Source: Bradyrhizobium sp. 21 (GTDB lineage Bacteria; Pseudomonadota; Alphaproteobacteria; Rhizobiales; Xanthobacteraceae). From it: a stretch of 64,000 nt of DNA. Each line of letters starts with the position of its first letter. The first letter of the stretch is position 1. The notes below the pieces were generated by a model. The model did not search any database and was not told the DNA's origin. It saw only the letters and a program-made list of their open reading frames with translations. The position numbers and the translations under genes were made by a program. Location of the stretch: assembly GCF_023073335.1 (NCBI RefSeq), contig NZ_JADPJG010000002.1, positions 1,021,664 through 1,085,663 on the forward strand. The letters are read 5' to 3'. This document shows positions 7,402 to 15,205 of this stretch, in pieces.

Positions 7402-9131
7402 TGACGACATTTCAGGACGCGCGGGCGTTTCTTCTCGCTCACCGCACGGATTACGAAACGGCGGTCAAGGACTTCCGCTGGCCGGATCCTGTTCCCTTCA
7501 ACTGGGCGCTCGACTGGTTCGACGAACTGGCGAAGGATGTGGAAGCCAAGGACCGGCCCGCGCTCTGGATTGTCGACGCCGCGCAGGACAAGCAGACAAA
7601 ACTGTCCTTCGCGGCGCTCTCGAAGCGCTCCAGCCAGGTCGCCAACTTCCTGCGCGCGCAGGGCCTGAAGCGCGGCGATCATCTCCTGCTGCTGCTCGGC
7701 AATGTGGTGCCGCTGTGGGAGACGATGCTGGCTGCGATGAAGCTCGGAATCGTCGTGATTCCCGCGACCACGCTGCTCACCGCTGAGGAACTGCGCGACC
7801 GGCTCGATCGTGGCAGGGCGAAGGCGGTGGTAGCCGCCGAGGATCAGGTCGCGAAGTTCGCGAGCCTTGAATTCACAAGCCTTGGTGCGGAGAACATCGT
7901 CCGCATCGTGGTCGGCGCGGCCTCCGATGGCTGGCTTGCCTATGGCGAAGCGGCGAAAGCCTCGGACACGTTCACGCCCGATGGCCCGACCAACGCCGAC
8001 GACCCGATGCTGCTCTATTTCACCTCGGGGACGACGGCAAAACCAAAGCTGGTCCTGCATAGCCAGCGCAGCTATCCCGTCGGCCATCTCTCGACCATGT
8101 ACTGGATCGGGCTGAAGCCTGGCGACGTCCATCTCAACATCTCATCGCCCGGCTGGGCCAAGCACGCCTGGAGCTGTTTCTTCGCGCCGTGGAATGCGGG
8201 CGCGACCGTGTTCGTGGTCAACCAGCCGCGCTTCGATGCCAAGGGCCTGCTCGCCACCATCGGCCGCTGCGGCGTGACGACATTGTGCGCGCCGCCGACG
8301 GTGTGGCGGCTGTTCATCCAGGAGAACCTTGCTGCGTTCAAGGTGAGCTTGCGCGAGGTCTGCGGCGCGGGCGAGCCGCTCAATCCTGAAGTGATCGACC
8401 AGGTGCAGGCCGCCTGGGGCCTCACCATCCGCGACGGCTACGGCCAGACCGAAACGACGGCGCTCGCCGGCAATTCGCCGGGGCAAAAGATCAAGGTCGG
8501 CTCGATGGGCCGGCCGCTGCCGGGCTATCGCGTGCAGGTCAGCGACGCCGACGGCCATCGCTCGAAGGAAGGCGAAGTGACGCTGCTGCTGGGTCCAGAT
8601 CGCCCCGCCGGCCTGATGCAGGGCTATCAGGCCGACGACGGCGGGTTGTCCGGCGCGGAGGGCGAGCTCTATCGCAGCGGCGACGTGGTGTTCGAGGACG
8701 ACGATGGCTATCTCACCTTCGTGGGCCGGTCCGACGACGTCTTCAAATCCTCCGACTATCGCATCAGCCCGTTCGAGCTCGAGAGCGTGTTGCTCGAGCA
8801 CGAACTCGTCGCGGAAGCCGCCGTGGTGCCGAGCCCGGATCCGATCCGGCTGGCGATCCCCAAGGCGTTTGTGCTGCTGACATCCGGCGCGGAACGCTCG
8901 CCGGAAACCGCGCTCTCGATCTTCAAGCATCTGCACACGCGCCTTGCGCCGTTCAAGCGCATCCGGCGCCTCGAGATCGTCACCGAGCTGCCGAAGACGA
9001 TCTCGGGAAAAATCCGCCGCGTTCAGCTTCGACGGCTGGAGCGCGACGACGACCGCAACGATCCCCTGCGCGGCCGGGAATTCCGCGAAGAGGATTTCCC
9101 GGAGCTGCCGAAAACACGGAGTGAGACCTAA
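7401..9131 (+). CDS. AMP-binding acyl-CoA synthetase
   Basis: A 576-residue adenylate-forming enzyme. The P-loop-like YFTSGTTAKPK (about 205-215), GYGQTE (about 348-353), the hinge block YRSGD...GYLTFVGRSDD and the C-terminal PKTISGKIRR lysine motif are all present. It activates a carboxylic acid to its CoA thioester using ATP; the substrate cannot be read from sequence, and medium-chain, branched or aryl acids are all possible. It starts at the ATG overlapping the mmsB stop; a TTG directly before it is not needed. The following MaoC hydratase and SDR suggest a short beta-oxidation set. Confidence 0.9.
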   Translation: MTTFQDARAFLLAHRTDYETAVKDFRWPDPVPFNWALDWFDELAKDVEAKDRPALWIVDAAQDKQTKLSFAALSKRSSQVANFLRAQGLKRGDHLLLLLGNVVPLWETMLAAMKLGIVVIPATTLLTAEELRDRLDRGRAKAVVAAEDQVAKFASLEFTSLGAENIVRIVVGAASDGWLAYGEAAKASDTFTPDGPTNADDPMLLYFTSGTTAKPKLVLHSQRSYPVGHLSTMYWIGLKPGDVHLNISSPGWAKHAWSCFFAPWNAGATVFVVNQPRFDAKGLLATIGRCGVTTLCAPPTVWRLFIQENLAAFKVSLREVCGAGEPLNPEVIDQVQAAWGLTIRDGYGQTETTALAGNSPGQKIKVGSMGRPLPGYRVQVSDADGHRSKEGEVTLLLGPDRPAGLMQGYQADDGGLSGAEGELYRSGDVVFEDDDGYLTFVGRSDDVFKSSDYRISPFELESVLLEHELVAEAAVVPSPDPIRLAIPKAFVLLTSGAERSPETALSIFKHLHTRLAPFKRIRRLEIVTELPKTISGKIRRVQLRRLERDDDRNDPLRGREFREEDFPELPKTRSET

Positions 9132-9611
9132 GTGAACGAAGTCTGGAAGAAGCCGCCGATTACGCTGGAGGCCTATCAGGCCCTGGTCGGCAAGGAGATC
9201 GGCGTATCCTCGTGGCACCTGGTCGACCAGCCCCGGATCGACACCTATGCCGACGTCATCGAGGATCACCAGTTCATCCACGTCGATCCGGAGCGTGCGA
9301 AGAAGGAGACGGCGTTCGGCACCACCATCGCCCACGGATTCCTGACGATGTCGCTGCTGTCGATCATGTCCTACGAGGTGATGCCCGTCATCGCGGGCAC
9401 AACGATGGGCGTCAATTACGGTTTCGACAAGCTGCGCTTCATCTCGCCGGTGCGCTCGGGCAAGCGCGTGCGCGGCCGTTTCGTGCTGGCGGAAGCCAAG
9501 CTGCGCAAGCCGAATGAATTGCAGTCGCGCACCAACGTCACCGTGGAAATCGAAGGCGAGGACAAGCCGGCGCTGGTCGCGGAGTGGCTGGGGTTGATCT
9601 ATTTCGCATAG
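9132..9611 (+). CDS. MaoC-family (R)-specific enoyl-CoA hydratase
   Basis: A 159-residue single-hotdog MaoC protein that begins with GTG right after the synthetase stop. The R-hydratase motif is intact: Asp and His separated by four residues in EDHQFIHVDPERA, then FGTTIAHGFLTMSLL. It should hydrate a trans-2-enoyl-CoA to the (R)-3-hydroxyacyl-CoA. It sits between an acyl-CoA synthetase and an SDR resembling the dehydrogenase part of multifunctional enzyme type 2, which acts on (R)-hydroxyacyl-CoA, so the three genes make sense together. Confidence 0.88.
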   Translation: MNEVWKKPPITLEAYQALVGKEIGVSSWHLVDQPRIDTYADVIEDHQFIHVDPERAKKETAFGTTIAHGFLTMSLLSIMSYEVMPVIAGTTMGVNYGFDKLRFISPVRSGKRVRGRFVLAEAKLRKPNELQSRTNVTVEIEGEDKPALVAEWLGLIYFA

Positions 9612-9689
9612 GGCGGGCCGGGCTTGACCCGGCCATCCATCGCTGCTCAAAAAGCGAACCAATCTCGCGCGTAACGTTCCCACCCCGTC

Positions 9690-9734
9690 CCCCTGTGGGA
9701 GAGGGTGGCTTCGCGCCACCTTCTCCCACAGGGG
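9690..9734. repeat. Long hairpin repeat within the operon
   Basis: CCCCTGTGGGAGA and GGTGGC are mirrored by GCCACC and TCTCCCACAGGGG around a TTCGC loop, giving about 19 pairs with one bulge. There is no U-tract, so it is more likely a dispersed repeat or processing signal than a strong terminator. It separates the MaoC gene from the SDR gene. Confidence 0.7.
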
Positions 9735-9762
9735 AGAGGGGAAGAAGACAGGAGGCACACTC

Positions 9763-10680
9763 ATGGCAATCAGGTTTGACGGACGCGTCGCCATCGTCAC
9801 CGGCGCGGGTAATGGTCTGGGGCGCGCGCATGCGCTGGGATTGGCAAGCCGCGGCGCGAAAGTCGTGGTCAACGATTTCGGCGGCGCACGTGACGGCAGC
9901 GGCGGCTCGCTCTCGCCGGCCGAAACCGTGGTCGAGGAGATCCGCAAGGCCGGCGGCACCGCGATGGCCGACGGCGCCGACGTCTCGAATTTCGAGCAGG
10001 TCACCGCGATGGTCGAGCGCGCCACCAAGGAGTGGGGCAGCGTGGACCTATTGTGCGCCAATGCCGGCATTTTGCGGGACAAGTCGTTCGGCAAGATGGA
10101 AGCGGCCGATTTCCAGAAGGTGCTCGACGTGCACCTTGTCGGCACCTTCTATTGCTGCAAGGCGGCTTGGGCCGGCATGCGCGACCGCAATTACGGCCGC
10201 ATCGTGCTGACGACGTCGTCCTCCGGCCTCTACGGCAATTTCGGCCAGGCCAATTATGGTGCGGCCAAGTCCGGCATGGTCGGCCTGATGAACGTGCTGG
10301 CCGAGGAAGGCCGCAAGACCGACATCCGCGTCAACATCATCTCGCCGACGGCCGCGACCCGCATGACGGAAGAGCTGCTGCCGCCGCAGGCGCTGCAATT
10401 GATGAAGCCGAATGCGATCACGCCGGCGGTCGAGTACATGCTGAGCGAGGACGCGCCGACGCGTACCATCATGGGCGCCGGCGCCGGCTCGTTCGCGGTG
10501 ATCAAGATCGTCGAAAGCGAAGGCATCAATTTGCCGGAATCCGAGTGGACCCCAGACGCGATTGCGGCGCATTTCGCCGAGATCAGCGACATGTCAAAGG
10601 CGAGGGCGCTGACGGGGGCGTTCGAGCAGACGCAGAAATACGTGGCGCAGGCCGCTGCACGCGCCGGGGTAAAACTCTGA
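9763..10680 (+). CDS. Short-chain dehydrogenase, 3-hydroxyacyl-CoA dehydrogenase-like
   Basis: A 305-residue SDR with TGAGNGLGRAHALGLA at the cofactor site, the NAG motif (LLCANAGILRD), the catalytic serine in LTTSSSGLYG and YGAAKSG for Tyr/Lys. The extended loop FGGARDGSGGS and the C-terminal tail resemble the (3R)-hydroxyacyl-CoA dehydrogenase part of MFE-2 proteins. With the upstream MaoC hydratase it would provide steps two and three of an R-type beta-oxidation. Its TGA overlaps the presumed CTG start of the next gene. Confidence 0.88.
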   Translation: MAIRFDGRVAIVTGAGNGLGRAHALGLASRGAKVVVNDFGGARDGSGGSLSPAETVVEEIRKAGGTAMADGADVSNFEQVTAMVERATKEWGSVDLLCANAGILRDKSFGKMEAADFQKVLDVHLVGTFYCCKAAWAGMRDRNYGRIVLTTSSSGLYGNFGQANYGAAKSGMVGLMNVLAEEGRKTDIRVNIISPTAATRMTEELLPPQALQLMKPNAITPAVEYMLSEDAPTRTIMGAGAGSFAVIKIVESEGINLPESEWTPDAIAAHFAEISDMSKARALTGAFEQTQKYVAQAAARAGVKL

Positions 10681-11903
10681 CGGCGGTCGCCGTCATCGGC
10701 GCCGGCCCGGCCGGTCTGATGGCGGCCGAAGTGCTCGTGCAGGGTGGTGCTCGCGTCACCGTCTACGATTCGATGCCGTCCGCTGGCCGCAAATTCTTGA
10801 TGGCCGGCCGCGGCGGACTCAATCTCACCCACAGCGAACCGCTGCCGCAGTTCATGGCGCGCTACCGCGAGGCCGCACAGAGGCTGCACACCGCGATCGA
10901 CGCGTTTCCGCCTGATGCGCTACGCGCCTGGAGCGAGGCGCTGGGTGAGCCGACTTTTGTCGGCTCCAGCGGGCGGGTATTTCCAAAGGCGTTCAAGGCG
11001 TCGCCCTTGCTGCGCGCCTGGCTGCGACGCCTCGATGCCGCCGGCGTGCGCTTTGTTTTTCGTCATCGGTGGACGGGCTGGGACGGGGACGGACGACTGG
11101 TCTTTGATCCACCCGGCGGCGCAGATGCCGTCGCCGCAGACGCCACTGTGCTGGCACTCGGTGGCGCAAGCTGGCCGCGACTGGGCTCCGATGGCAGCTG
11201 GACTGCGATCCTGGCCGACAGGGGCGTCGCGATCGCGCCGCTGCGGCCGGCGAACTCCGGCTTCACTATCGACTGGTCCGACATTTTCCGCACGCGCTTC
11301 GAGGGCCAGCCGCTCAAGGGCATCACGCTGTCCTTCGGCCAACACCGCGCGCGCGGCGAGGCCATGATCACGAGCGGCGGGATTGAGGGCGGGGCGGTCT
11401 ATGCGTTGTCGGCCGAGCTGCGCGAGGCGATCGCAGCGAACGGCGAAGCGGTCCTGCACGTCGCGTTGCGGCCGGATGTCCATCATGGCGAGCTCGTCAA
11501 GCGCCTGTCCGCCCCGCGCGGCAAGCAATCGGTCTCCAACTTCCTGCGCAAGGCCGCACAGCTGTCTCCGGTCGCGGTCGGGTTGTTGCAGGAAGCCACC
11601 ATCGGTGCTGGCCTGTCGTTGTCGGCAATGTCGGCTGAACGGCTGGCGGAGCTCATCAACGCCGTGCCGGTCAAGCTCATGGGCGTCGCGCCGATCGCGC
11701 GCGCGATCTCCAGCGCCGGCGGGATTTTCTTCGATGAACTCGACCCGGACTTCATGATCCGCAAGCTGCCGGGCGTGTTTGCAGCCGGCGAGATGCTGGA
11801 CTGGGAGGCACCGACGGGTGGCTATTTGCTGCAGGCCTCGTTCGCGACGGGGGCCGCGGCGGGACGGGGGGTGTTGCGACGGCTTGGACAATTGTCGTCC
11901 TGA
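10677..11903 (+). CDS. FAD-dependent flavoprotein (HI0933/PP_4765-like)
   Basis: A 408-residue flavoprotein. The dinucleotide-binding fold comes at the very start (AVAVIGAGPAGLMAAEVL), followed by GRKFLMAGRGGLNLTHSE, ALGGASWPRLGSDG and the C-terminal GVFAAGEMLDWEAPTGGYLLQASFATG, all typical of the HI0933/BaiN-like family. Homology begins about four codons after 10677, yet no ATG, GTG or TTG is near: the only sensible start is CTG at 10677, in a CTGA overlap with the SDR stop. A GTG near 10545 would bury 130 bases inside the SDR. Function unknown; probably a redox enzyme. Confidence 0.82.
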   Translation: MTAVAVIGAGPAGLMAAEVLVQGGARVTVYDSMPSAGRKFLMAGRGGLNLTHSEPLPQFMARYREAAQRLHTAIDAFPPDALRAWSEALGEPTFVGSSGRVFPKAFKASPLLRAWLRRLDAAGVRFVFRHRWTGWDGDGRLVFDPPGGADAVAADATVLALGGASWPRLGSDGSWTAILADRGVAIAPLRPANSGFTIDWSDIFRTRFEGQPLKGITLSFGQHRARGEAMITSGGIEGGAVYALSAELREAIAANGEAVLHVALRPDVHHGELVKRLSAPRGKQSVSNFLRKAAQLSPVAVGLLQEATIGAGLSLSAMSAERLAELINAVPVKLMGVAPIARAISSAGGIFFDELDPDFMIRKLPGVFAAGEMLDWEAPTGGYLLQASFATGAAAGRGVLRRLGQLSS

Positions 11904-11911
11904 CCGTCCCA

Positions 11912-13129
11912 TCATGACGTCCCGGTTCGGGTTGCGAGATCAGTGAGCAGGCCGAGCACGCCGAAGCTTGCCGCCACCGCGCAGACCATCGTCCAGCCGC
12001 CGTAGCTCCAGGCCAGGGATGCCGCCGCGGCGCCGACACCACCGCCAATGAAGAACAGCGCGACGAACAGGCCGTTCAGGCGACCGCGTGCCTCGGGGCG
12101 CAAGAGGTTGATCGCGCGGCGGCCCAGCGTCTGGTCGGTGGTGATGCCGACGTCGAGCAGGATCGTGCCGAGGCTCAATACCAGCAGACCGGCGATCTGG
12201 GATTCCAGCGCGCCGGCCCAGGCACAGAGGGCGAGTGAGCCGATGATAAGCAGATGGGCCGCAAGGAGCATCGGCCGCGCCCGGCCCTTGTCGCCCCAGC
12301 GGCCGGCCATCGGTGTCGCCGCGGCGCCTGCGACGCCAATCAGTGCGAAAGCCGCAACTCCCTTGGCGTCGAGGTCGAACGGCGCCTCCGGCAGCCGCAG
12401 CGCAACCGCCGACCAGAACGCCGTGAAGGAGGCCATGACAAGCGACGCGGTCCAGGCCCGCACACGCAGCACCGGCTCCTCGCGCAGCAGTCTTGGAAAG
12501 GACAGCAGTAATTCGGCGTAACTCGCGCGTCCCGTCGGTTGAAGGGTCGGAAGGTAACGGGCGAGCGCGCCGGCAAGCACGGCCATCAGAGCGGCCGAAA
12601 CGACATAGTAGGCGCGCCAGCTCCAGAGGTCGGCGATCAGGCTCGCCGCAGGTCGTGACAACAGGATCCCGATCATCAATCCGCCCATCACCTCGCCGAT
12701 GGCCTGGCCGCGGCGATCCGGCGCCACCATGGACGCGACCAGCGGAACCATCATCTGGATCGCCGCGCAGCAGATGCCGAGGATGAAAGTGGCGAGCAGC
12801 AGGAGCGCAGGCGTCGGCGCGAGCGCCGTCGCGAGGGCGGCGAGGATCGCGCAGCCGAGCGTGCGGAGGATGACAAGCCGGTTCTCAACCAGATCGACCA
12901 GAGGCACGAGCAGCAGCAGGCCGAGTGCGTAGCCGAGCAGGGTCAGCGTGCTGATCAGGCCCGCCTGCCACGCGGGCATCGACATTGACCGGCCGATCAG
13001 GCCGAGCAGGATCTGCGGCGCGAACAAATTGGTGACGACGACGCCGGCGGTGATCGCGCCGAGCCAAATCAGGGGCCGCTCGGCGAGCCGGTTCTGGGAC
13101 GCGGGCTTGGCGGCTTCGGAGATAGTCAT
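11912..13129 (-). CDS. MFS transporter
   Basis: A 405-residue, 12-segment major facilitator protein. After a hydrophilic N-terminus the membrane segments begin at about residue 20 (LIWLGAITAGVVVTNLFAPQILL); VAPDRRGQAIGEVMGG is the loop with the usual MFS basic motif, and RPEARGRLNGLF the equivalent in the second half. Such proteins often export drugs or metabolites. It is divergent from a LysR gene 91 bases away, which probably controls it. Convergent with the flavoprotein gene, 8 bases apart. Confidence 0.88.
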   Translation of the reverse strand: MTISEAAKPASQNRLAERPLIWLGAITAGVVVTNLFAPQILLGLIGRSMSMPAWQAGLISTLTLLGYALGLLLLVPLVDLVENRLVILRTLGCAILAALATALAPTPALLLLATFILGICCAAIQMMVPLVASMVAPDRRGQAIGEVMGGLMIGILLSRPAASLIADLWSWRAYYVVSAALMAVLAGALARYLPTLQPTGRASYAELLLSFPRLLREEPVLRVRAWTASLVMASFTAFWSAVALRLPEAPFDLDAKGVAAFALIGVAGAAATPMAGRWGDKGRARPMLLAAHLLIIGSLALCAWAGALESQIAGLLVLSLGTILLDVGITTDQTLGRRAINLLRPEARGRLNGLFVALFFIGGGVGAAAASLAWSYGGWTMVCAVAASFGVLGLLTDLATRTGTS

Positions 13130-13220
13130 GGGACCTCGCAGCTGTGGCGCGAGCCCCTTTAAGCGGAGCGATCATTATGCTACAATTCAAATAAGCCTAT
13201 AAAGAATATGCAGGTTTGTT

Positions 13221-14123
13221 ATGAACACCCATGACCTTGTCGCTTTCGTCGCCGTGGTCGAGACCGGATCGATTGTTGCGGCTTCGGCGCGTCTCAATCT
13301 CACCCAGCCCGGCGTGACCCGGCGGATCCAGAATCTCGAGGAGATGCTGGGGGCGCAGCTTCTGGATCGGCTCTCGAAGCCGCTGAAGCCGACGGCAGCG
13401 GGCCATGAGGCCTATGAGCAGGGCAGGCGCCTGCTCAGGATGCTGGACGACCTCAAGTCGGGCGTCGCCAACGACGGAATGGTTCGCGGCGAGTTCAGGC
13501 TCGGTCTGACGCCGTTTCTCTCGGAGGCGGGCTTGATCGCGCCACTCGATGCGGTGCGCGCCGAATTTCCAGCGCTGGCCGTGCGGGTCGTCTCCGGTTG
13601 GTCGCCGAACCAGCTCGAGCGCGTCTGCCGCAACGAGCTCGATGCAGCCGCGATCTGTCTACCCGACGGCGCGGTGCCGCCGGCCGATCTCGCAGCCGAC
13701 GATCTCGGCGCGCAGCCTGTCGTCTTCGTCGTCGCGCGCGACATGAAGATCCCGCGCACCGTCGACCTGGAACGGCTGTCCCAACTGTCGTGGGTGATCA
13801 ACCAGGATGGCTGCGGATTTCGCGATACGCTGAAGCGAAAATTCGACGCCTCGCATCTGCCCTTCAACATCGCGGTCGAGGCGCTGGACAGTGAGCTTCG
13901 CCTGTCCCTGGTGTCGCGCGGCCTCGGCGTGGGGCTGGTCACCCCCATCGCCCTGAAGCGCAGCGCATTTCGCGACAAGCTCAAGCCGGTCGCTGCGCGC
14001 GACTTCAAACCCGCCGTGCGCGCATGGGTGGTGCATCGCGCCCCCGCCGGTCGGCTGGAGCGGCCGATCAAGCTCTTCCGCGATGGGCTGGTCCGGGAAC
14101 TCCAGGCGCTGACCGGGGACTAA
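13221..14123 (+). CDS. LysR family transcriptional regulator
   Basis: A 300-residue LysR protein whose HTH covers about residues 3-60 (LVAFVAVVETGSIVAASARLNLTQPGVTRRIQNLE), with an effector-binding domain behind. It is divergent from the MFS gene, the classic arrangement for a regulator and its transport target. The shared AT-rich spacer around 13172-13208 probably holds the binding sites, though no clean inverted repeat is visible. Its TAA stop abuts the stop of the convergent PLP enzyme gene at 14124 without a gap. Confidence 0.88.
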   Translation: MNTHDLVAFVAVVETGSIVAASARLNLTQPGVTRRIQNLEEMLGAQLLDRLSKPLKPTAAGHEAYEQGRRLLRMLDDLKSGVANDGMVRGEFRLGLTPFLSEAGLIAPLDAVRAEFPALAVRVVSGWSPNQLERVCRNELDAAAICLPDGAVPPADLAADDLGAQPVVFVVARDMKIPRTVDLERLSQLSWVINQDGCGFRDTLKRKFDASHLPFNIAVEALDSELRLSLVSRGLGVGLVTPIALKRSAFRDKLKPVAARDFKPAVRAWVVHRAPAGRLERPIKLFRDGLVRELQALTGD

Positions 14124-15203
14124 CTACCGCAGCTTCCCCCGCGCTGCCACCGGCAGCGTGCCGATGATCTCCTCGCCGCGCACCATCACGACCTCGTCCA
14201 TCATGTTGACGACGACGCAGACGTGGTTGGGCACGATACGGACGACGTCGCCGACATTCGGCCGCGTGTTGCTGCGGGAAAGGTCGAGGAAGCCGTGCTC
14301 CTCGGCGAAGCGCGCGATCTTCGCTTCGGGGTGCTCGAGGATCAGGCCGTGACCGTCGAGGCCGCCGGTGTCGGTCGTCAGCGTCTTTGACCCGGCGTCC
14401 AGAATGCCGCGCTCGGGCGCGGCGCGGCTCACGACCGTCGAATAGATGTGCAGCGCGCAGTCGTCCCAGGTGGCGGAGCCGGCGGCGACCTGCATGCGGT
14501 CGTTGTAGATATAGGTGCCGAAGCGATGCTCGGTGCCGCCCTTGAGCTTGCCGATATTCTTCAGGTTCGGGGTACCACCGGTCGAGACGATTTTTGCATC
14601 CAGCCCGTGCGCGCGCACGCCGGCCAGCGCTTCGTCATAGAATTTTTGCGCGTCGGCCCAGCCGGTCTCGGTCGGGTAGAGCATGAAGCCGGCGAATTGC
14701 AATCCGTTGGACGCCGCGATCTCGCGCGCCAGCGCAATCGCCTCGGCCGGCGTCTCGACGCCGGCACGCTTGCGGCCCGTGTCGCACTCGACCACGACGG
14801 AGAGGGGGCGGCCCGAGGCCGCGGCGGCCTTGGGCAGACCGGACACCACGGTCGAGTTGTCGGCGGCGACCGTCATGTTGGCCTTCGCCTGCAGCGCACC
14901 CAGCCGCGCCATCTTCTCTTCGCCGAGCAGATTGTAGCTGATCAGGATGTCGTCGATGCCTGCATTGGCCATGATCTCGGCTTCGCCGAGTTTTTGGCAG
15001 GTGATGCCCTTGGCACCGGCTGCGACCTGCATCTTCGCGATCGTCGGGTTCTTGTGCGTCTTGATGTGGGGACGGTTGGCGACCCCGGCGTCGTCGCAGG
15101 CCTTCTGGATGCGCGCGATGTTGCGCTCGACCTTGTCCATGTCGATGACGGCGCAGGGCGTGCCGTATTCGCGGGCGATTTTTGCGGCGAGGGGAGTGGT
15201 CAT
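14124..15203 (-). CDS. Fold-type III PLP enzyme, D-threonine aldolase / D-serine dehydratase family
   Basis: A 359-residue alanine-racemase-fold PLP protein. The Schiff-base lysine is in RPHIKTHKNP (about 45-54). Near the C-terminus PNHVCVVVNMMDEV supplies the His-x-Cys pair that binds metal in D-serine dehydratase and D-threonine aldolase. The substrate is probably a D-3-hydroxy amino acid. Its start at 15203 lies 2 bases after the ABC-F stop, so the genes are co-transcribed. The longer frame to 15251 would overlap the ABC-F coding end and is not preferred. Confidence 0.85.
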   Translation of the reverse strand: MTTPLAAKIAREYGTPCAVIDMDKVERNIARIQKACDDAGVANRPHIKTHKNPTIAKMQVAAGAKGITCQKLGEAEIMANAGIDDILISYNLLGEEKMARLGALQAKANMTVAADNSTVVSGLPKAAAASGRPLSVVVECDTGRKRAGVETPAEAIALAREIAASNGLQFAGFMLYPTETGWADAQKFYDEALAGVRAHGLDAKIVSTGGTPNLKNIGKLKGGTEHRFGTYIYNDRMQVAAGSATWDDCALHIYSTVVSRAAPERGILDAGSKTLTTDTGGLDGHGLILEHPEAKIARFAEEHGFLDLSRSNTRPNVGDVVRIVPNHVCVVVNMMDEVVMVRGEEIIGTLPVAARGKLR

Positions 15204-15205
15204 GG

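Noticed and set aside
8142..10145. A 667-codon minus-strand frame across the synthetase, MaoC and SDR genes
   Set aside because: It spans three recognised plus-strand genes and a hairpin repeat, and shows no motif of its own.
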